Assembly (NCBI GenBank): GCA_030065855.1
Contig: JASJCT010000002.1
Location: forward strand, 16,531 to 80,530
Direction: 5' to 3'
Origin: Myxococcota bacterium
GTDB lineage: Bacteria > Myxococcota_A > Polyangia > JAAYKL01
Length of the DNA stretch: 64,000 bases
Positions 60,550 to 64,000 of the stretch are shown one piece after another; within the stretch, counting starts at the first letter, position 1; the number at the start of each line of letters is the position of its first letter. Under the pieces are notes generated by a model. It had not been told where the DNA came from and ran no database searches. It saw nothing but the letters and a program-made list of their open reading frames with translations. A program made the position numbers and the translations under genes.

Positions 60550-60648
60550 ATTCCCCCTTTGAAAAAGGGGGTTAGGGGGATTTTAACGCCTCGCAAAGGA
60601 ATAGGAAAAGACGAAATCCCCCCACCCCCCTTTGTGAAAGGGGGAGTT
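60550..60648. repeat. MITE-like inverted repeat between response regulator and kinase genes
   Basis: ATTCCCCCTTTGAAAAAGGG opens the left arm (60550-60584), itself a small hairpin; the right arm (60614-60648) holds CCCCCTTTGTGAAAGGGGGA. The two arms are near inverted copies around about 30 bases. Sequences of this type (TCCCCCTTT...AAAGGGGG) are dispersed in many bacterial genomes. It sits inside an operon, so its transcript would fold into hairpins. Confidence 0.7.
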
Positions 60649-60680
60649 TTCTTTTCCTCCATTTATGGATTGACAAGACA

Positions 60681-61088
60681 CTAGCTCTTATTGCCGATAG
60701 TATAGTCGAGGGGGGTTCCCAGCTCCTCAGCTGCAGCGAGGATGACCCGCCGAATGTCATCTGGCTTAAAGGGCTTGGAGATAAAATCAAAGGCACCCTT
60801 TTCCATGGCTTCCCTGGCCAGAGAGATCATCGCGTATCCAGTAATGATAATGACTTTGGTATGATCTGTTTTTTTTCTTACGTGGTCGAGTACTTGAATG
60901 CCGTCGATGTCGTCCATCCGAATGTCGGTCACGACGATGTCGAAATCCTTTTCATCGATTCTCTTAAGTGCATCGTGGGGATCCAAATAGGTTTCCACGG
61001 CACATCCCATCTTTTCGATGGCTGGTTTGAGCCGTTTGCATACAATCACCTCGTCGTCGAGAATGAGCACTTCGAGTTTATCGGACAT
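60681..61088 (-). CDS. response regulator, receiver-only
   Basis: A 135-residue receiver domain: VLILDDEVIV (acidic pocket), VVTDIRMDDIDG with the phosphoryl Asp near 54, IIITGYA switch and FISKPFKPDD lysine. No output domain; it probably acts by protein contact or relays phosphate. ATG follows AAGGAGACGTCA. Its start overlaps the 3' end of the cytidylate-kinase-like gene by 11 bases, and the histidine kinase follows after the repeat element. Confidence 0.9.
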   Translation of the reverse strand: MSDKLEVLILDDEVIVCKRLKPAIEKMGCAVETYLDPHDALKRIDEKDFDIVVTDIRMDDIDGIQVLDHVRKKTDHTKVIIITGYAMISLAREAMEKGAFDFISKPFKPDDIRRVILAAAEELGTPLDYTIGNKS

Positions 61089-61923
61089 TGACGTCTCCTT
61101 GCGCTTCAGTTGCCTGTTGAGGTTGCGCGTTGGCGCCTACCGCGTGCACCTCGACAAATTTGATTTGGGGAATTGTATTGGCAATGACCTTTATCTCGGC
61201 CGCGGTCTTCACTTTTTGTCTTTTTGTACATTTAACGTAAACCTTGGCCGTGCCCTGCTCTGTCGAAACAACAACATCTGGAAATTTGTCCTGCAGCGCG
61301 ACCTGAAACTCAGCTGCCAGGGCCAGGTCTTTAAGACAACTTACCGAATAGGTCATGGGCTTGAATTTTCGATATTGCGCCATATCGGCAATGACCTCGG
61401 CAGCCTTTGGCAAGGCAATGGTATTGAGATTGAGAACCATGTCGTATAAAGCCGGATCAGCGTCGCGGTAGCCAAAGGCCTTTTGAGACCACTTATCTCG
61501 ATCTGTATCTAATCTATCAATGGTGCGCGCGGCCTTTTTGTCTGACAGATTTTGTACCTCCATGACGCGCTTTATCCTAGCGTCGCGATCCGCGGTGAGG
61601 CGCACGGTGAGGGCATGGGAGATGCCTTTGACATAGAAGTGGGCAGCAAGCCCTTGGGAGACAATACCGTCTTCAAGCAAGCGATCGAGGACAGCAGCCC
61701 GAATTTGGTTCAGGTGCTGATGGAGGCCCTTGCCAGGCAGGAGACGGGTCTTTGGCGGTCTGTTTAAGGCGCGCATCAACTTGTCTTCCTTGACGTTGTA
61801 GCGCTCGGCGATAGTGCTCAGAAACCCAGGTCCGAGATGGTTGTATCCCAGGGCTTTTGCGGTTTTCTCTGCGACCTCTTCTCCTGTTTGCTCATCGTCG
61901 GCTGAAATGAGGATGACGCTCAT
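61078..61923 (-). CDS. cytidylate-kinase-like (Cytidylate_kin2) protein with BON-like C-terminus
   Basis: A 281-residue protein. The N-terminal 180 residues match the Cytidylate_kin2 family: SVILISADDEQTGEEVAEK in place of a standard Walker A, GIVSQGLAAHF, then RVMEVQNLSDKKAARTIDRLDTDR, the lid-like Arg-rich segment. The P-loop is atypical (no GKT/S), so nucleotide binding is uncertain. The last 80 residues form a BON-like alpha/beta domain (DLALAAEFQVALQDKFPDV, AKVYVKCTKR). BON domains bind lipids or membranes. It lies between the transporter and the two-component genes. Confidence 0.75.
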   Translation of the reverse strand: MSVILISADDEQTGEEVAEKTAKALGYNHLGPGFLSTIAERYNVKEDKLMRALNRPPKTRLLPGKGLHQHLNQIRAAVLDRLLEDGIVSQGLAAHFYVKGISHALTVRLTADRDARIKRVMEVQNLSDKKAARTIDRLDTDRDKWSQKAFGYRDADPALYDMVLNLNTIALPKAAEVIADMAQYRKFKPMTYSVSCLKDLALAAEFQVALQDKFPDVVVSTEQGTAKVYVKCTKRQKVKTAAEIKVIANTIPQIKFVEVHAVGANAQPQQATEAQGDVNVR

Positions 61924-61949
61924 TGTGTCCTAGTTTCCTTTCGGTTTTG

Positions 61950-63758
61950 TTAGAGCCCATATACAAGTGACATCATCGCAACCATGACGATGAGAAACAC
62001 GACACTGACCACCGTCCCCGCCTTGATAAAATCCACGCTTCGATAGCCCCCAGGCCCCATGTAAAGGGCGTTTACCTGGTGTGTGGGTAGGATAAAAGAA
62101 TTACTGGTTGCAAGCCCCACGGCAAGGGCCGCCATCCTCGGATCTGCGTTGGCTGCAATGGCCATATTCACCACCAGGGGGACCAACAACACCGTGGCGC
62201 CGACATTGGAGATGACGAGGGTAAAAAATGTGGATAACAGGCCAATGACCGCGATGAGCACCAGAGGGGAGACGTCTCCAATAGCCCCCAGCACCGCGTG
62301 GGCAATCCAAGCTGCTGCCCCGGTTTTTTCAGTGGCCATACCCAGTGGAATGAGCCCGGCGAGAAGAAAAACAGTGCGCCAATCCACTGCTTTGTAGGCT
62401 TCGTCAACGGTGAGCACCTTTGTGATAATCATGCCCAATGCACCGGTCATCAAGCAAACAGATAGCTGGAGCTTAAAGACGATGACCATAACCAGGGCCA
62501 CGGCCAGCCAAAACGCCGCGAGAAAGGCTTTTTCCGTTTGCATGGCTTCGTAGGTCACAGGCGTGGCAAACAAGAGGTTGCCTTCAGATTCAAGGTAGTG
62601 CAGCCGCTTCCACGCGCCGTGGAGCTGCAGCACATCTCCCACCTTAAGGGGCATTTGGGTAATCTCCGCGCGATAGAGATCCCCGTGTCGACTGATCGTC
62701 ATGGGGGTAACGCCGAATCGCTCCTCAAACTCCACCTCGCCAAGGGTCTTTCCGTTGAGATTGGATCGGGGGGCCACCACTGCCTCGACAATACCCGATG
62801 TTTGATCTGCAAGGGCTTCGGCAAAAACCTCAGGGCGTTCCTTGAGGTACATCCCCTCGGCCTCGGCCATGCGCTTGACATCTTCTTCCCGACCGTAGAC
62901 CGCCAGGTCTGCATCGGCGTGGAGCTCCACACTCCCCGCAGGGGACATGACCCTGAAGTCCGGCGGCTCGATGATACCCACCACGCTCAAGAGGTAATTC
63001 TCCCGCAGATCTTCCACGCACACCGGATCTTTATAATGGGTAAAATCCTCGGGTGTACGGAGTTCCCAGACAGCGATATGTTCGGACATCGTTGCGTGGG
63101 ACAGAGCAGATGCATCGGTCTCGGTTCTCACAGCCTTGGGTTTTGGAAGAATAAAGCGCCCTAGCACCACAAAGCAGGAGATGCCGCCTATCATGAGCGC
63201 GAGCCCGATGGGTGTGACGTCAAAGAGGCCAAAGGGCTTCAGGTTAAACGGTATCAGCAGATCGTTGAGCAGGATGAGCGGGCTGCTGCCCACTAGGGTC
63301 AAGGTGCCCCCCAAGATAGCAGAAAACCCAATGGGCATGAGCAGGCGGGAGATGGGAATATCTAGTTTTTTACTGACGCGCTGGATAGCGGGCAAAAACA
63401 GGGCAGCTGCGCCGATGTTCTGCATAAAGCTCGAGATCGCCGCCACTGTGACGGAAATGGCGATCACCACTCGCGACGAGCTATTTCCAGCCACCCGCAG
63501 CACCGGGGCCACGAGGTTGTTCACCACACCGGTCTTGTCCAACCCTGCACCGATAATAATGACCGCGATAATGGAGACAACAGCGTTACTGGCCAGGCCG
63601 GAAAACGCCTCTTTTGGCGTGACCAATCCCATGAGCGGCAAGGACACCATCATGAGAATGGCCACCACATCCACCCGGACCCATTCCACGATAAAAAGAA
63701 AGATCGCCACAGCGATGACCGCCATGACCATGATCATTTCAACAGACAGCTCACTCAT
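61950..63758 (-). CDS. SLC13/DASS-type transporter with two RCK_C (TrkA-C) domains
   Basis: ATG 63758 (MSELSVEMIMV) gives 602 residues; the longer frame is not needed. N-terminal hydrophobic segments (about five), two central RCK_C domains (about 210-280 and 300-375, each with an AVYGREEDVKR or LQLHGAWKRL strand-helix), then about six more segments. Typical of the SLC13/CitMHS-like Na+ or H+ coupled anion carriers with TrkA-C inserts. Substrate (sulphate, dicarboxylate or other anion) is not shown. First gene of the operon that ends with a histidine kinase, so it may be a transporter with a dedicated sensor. Confidence 0.88.
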   Translation of the reverse strand: MSELSVEMIMVMAVIAVAIFLFIVEWVRVDVVAILMMVSLPLMGLVTPKEAFSGLASNAVVSIIAVIIIGAGLDKTGVVNNLVAPVLRVAGNSSSRVVIAISVTVAAISSFMQNIGAAALFLPAIQRVSKKLDIPISRLLMPIGFSAILGGTLTLVGSSPLILLNDLLIPFNLKPFGLFDVTPIGLALMIGGISCFVVLGRFILPKPKAVRTETDASALSHATMSEHIAVWELRTPEDFTHYKDPVCVEDLRENYLLSVVGIIEPPDFRVMSPAGSVELHADADLAVYGREEDVKRMAEAEGMYLKERPEVFAEALADQTSGIVEAVVAPRSNLNGKTLGEVEFEERFGVTPMTISRHGDLYRAEITQMPLKVGDVLQLHGAWKRLHYLESEGNLLFATPVTYEAMQTEKAFLAAFWLAVALVMVIVFKLQLSVCLMTGALGMIITKVLTVDEAYKAVDWRTVFLLAGLIPLGMATEKTGAAAWIAHAVLGAIGDVSPLVLIAVIGLLSTFFTLVISNVGATVLLVPLVVNMAIAANADPRMAALAVGLATSNSFILPTHQVNALYMGPGGYRSVDFIKAGTVVSVVFLIVMVAMMSLVYGL

Positions 63759-63875
63759 TTGCCTAGCCTTTTGGGGAATGATGACTGTTTTCCAAAGCGT
63801 TTGCAAGGGGTGTATGTGTAGGGAGGAGAATCTCTTTAATCTAGTACCTCATTCCATAAATTTTGATCGATTAAA

Positions 63876-64000
63876 TCACTTTAATTTCGATATGTTAGAC
63901 GGTTCTATGAGGAGCTGAATGCTCCTGGGTGTTCTTGGTTTTCGAGTAATAAGGCCGTTTTGTTCGAGCGCGACGACCATGCGATGTACACTGGGAGGGG
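63876..64000 (-). CDS. small LexA/MarR-type HTH protein (partial, C-terminal)
   Basis: The minus-strand frame entering from 64000 ends at 63876 with VHRMVVALEQNGLITRKPRT, then PRSIQLLIEP. This matches the C-terminal half of small winged-HTH proteins with a LexA-like DNA-binding domain, whose recognition helix and wing end in RSI-hydrophobic-LL. The start lies outside the window. No neighbour on that side is visible. Confidence 0.65.
   Translation of the reverse strand, partial: PPSVHRMVVALEQNGLITRKPRTPRSIQLLIEPSNISKLK

Noticed and set aside
63136..63918. 260-residue plus-strand ORF
   Set aside because: Lies antisense to the SLC13-type transporter, has no family features and is explained by the codon pattern of the opposite strand.
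1..64000. tRNA, rRNA or other standard structured RNA genes
   Set aside because: I looked in the intergenic gaps and saw no cloverleaf or conserved rRNA sequence; a covariance-model scan would be needed to exclude small RNAs.

Overview
The window looks like a chromosomal segment of a Gram-negative deltaproteobacterial-type organism, most likely Myxococcota or Bradymonadota-like. The support is indirect: lpxB (lipid A, so an outer membrane), lipoproteins with long Asp-Thr or Asp-Ser linkers, an outer-membrane-type protein with a Cys-rich Asp/Asn/Gly motif of the kind often seen in myxobacterial surface proteins, a giant kinase-ATPase-GAF-phosphatase protein, and many acyl-CoA and sterol-carrier genes. 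No rRNA, tRNA or CRISPR array was seen, so the taxonomy is inference.

Layout. 0-8.8 kb: a cNMP-binding protein, a 1724-residue Ser/Thr kinase/ATPase/GAF/SpoIIE-phosphatase protein, two small exported proteins and an UlaG-like hydrolase. 8.9-16.3 kb: two overlapping giant DUF3857/transglutaminase-fold paralogs, one of which has lost its catalytic Cys. 16.4-17.1 kb: a (Asp-Thr)n lipoprotein. 17.2-23.5 kb: a minus-strand lipid operon (acyl-CoA dehydrogenase, MaoC hydratase, two-domain FabG, FadI/FadA2-like thiolase, SCP2) whose content parallels the mycobacterial fadE5-htdX-fabG4-fadA2 neighbourhood. 23.7-30.7 kb: exported proteins, an OPT transporter, a REPIN-like element with an internal tandem array, and a GH85 endo-beta-N-acetylglucosaminidase lipoprotein. 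30.7-35.8 kb: two TetR-controlled modules (TetR plus ABC1 kinase; TetR plus SCP2 plus acyl-CoA dehydrogenase), each with a visible inverted-repeat operator. 36.1-41.3 kb: an orphan flgE behind a sigma-54-type promoter, an AT-rich Tat-exported beta-helix protein, and a CotH lipoprotein with a probable CTG start. 41.4-47.4 kb: DciA, LpxB, a methyltransferase, a second beta-helix protein, a HAD phosphatase and a mutL fragment cut off after about 50 codons. 47.4-50.8 kb: a small outer-membrane-type protein followed by a genomic scrapyard: a transposase remnant, a RAYT (REP-associated transposase) bracketed by inverted GGGGACGGAGGT arrays, and degraded second copies of the methyltransferase and HAD gene ends. 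50.8-56.8 kb: response regulator with a PEP-utilising enzyme, MocR regulator, methyltransferase, GreB. 56.8-59.0 kb: an exported thiol-redox cluster containing a selenocysteine peroxiredoxin-like lipoprotein with a bacterial SECIS hairpin next to its UGA, and a DsbA-like lipoprotein. 59.0-63.8 kb: a minus-strand operon of SLC13-type transporter, cytidylate-kinase-like/BON protein, response regulator and histidine kinase. The window ends inside a small HTH gene.

The strongest discovery candidates are the UGA-interrupted lipoprotein peroxiredoxin (57385-58140), the RAYT plus GGGGAC-array/REPIN system (25.6 kb and 49.0-50.3 kb), and the tandem active/inactive transglutaminase-fold giants.
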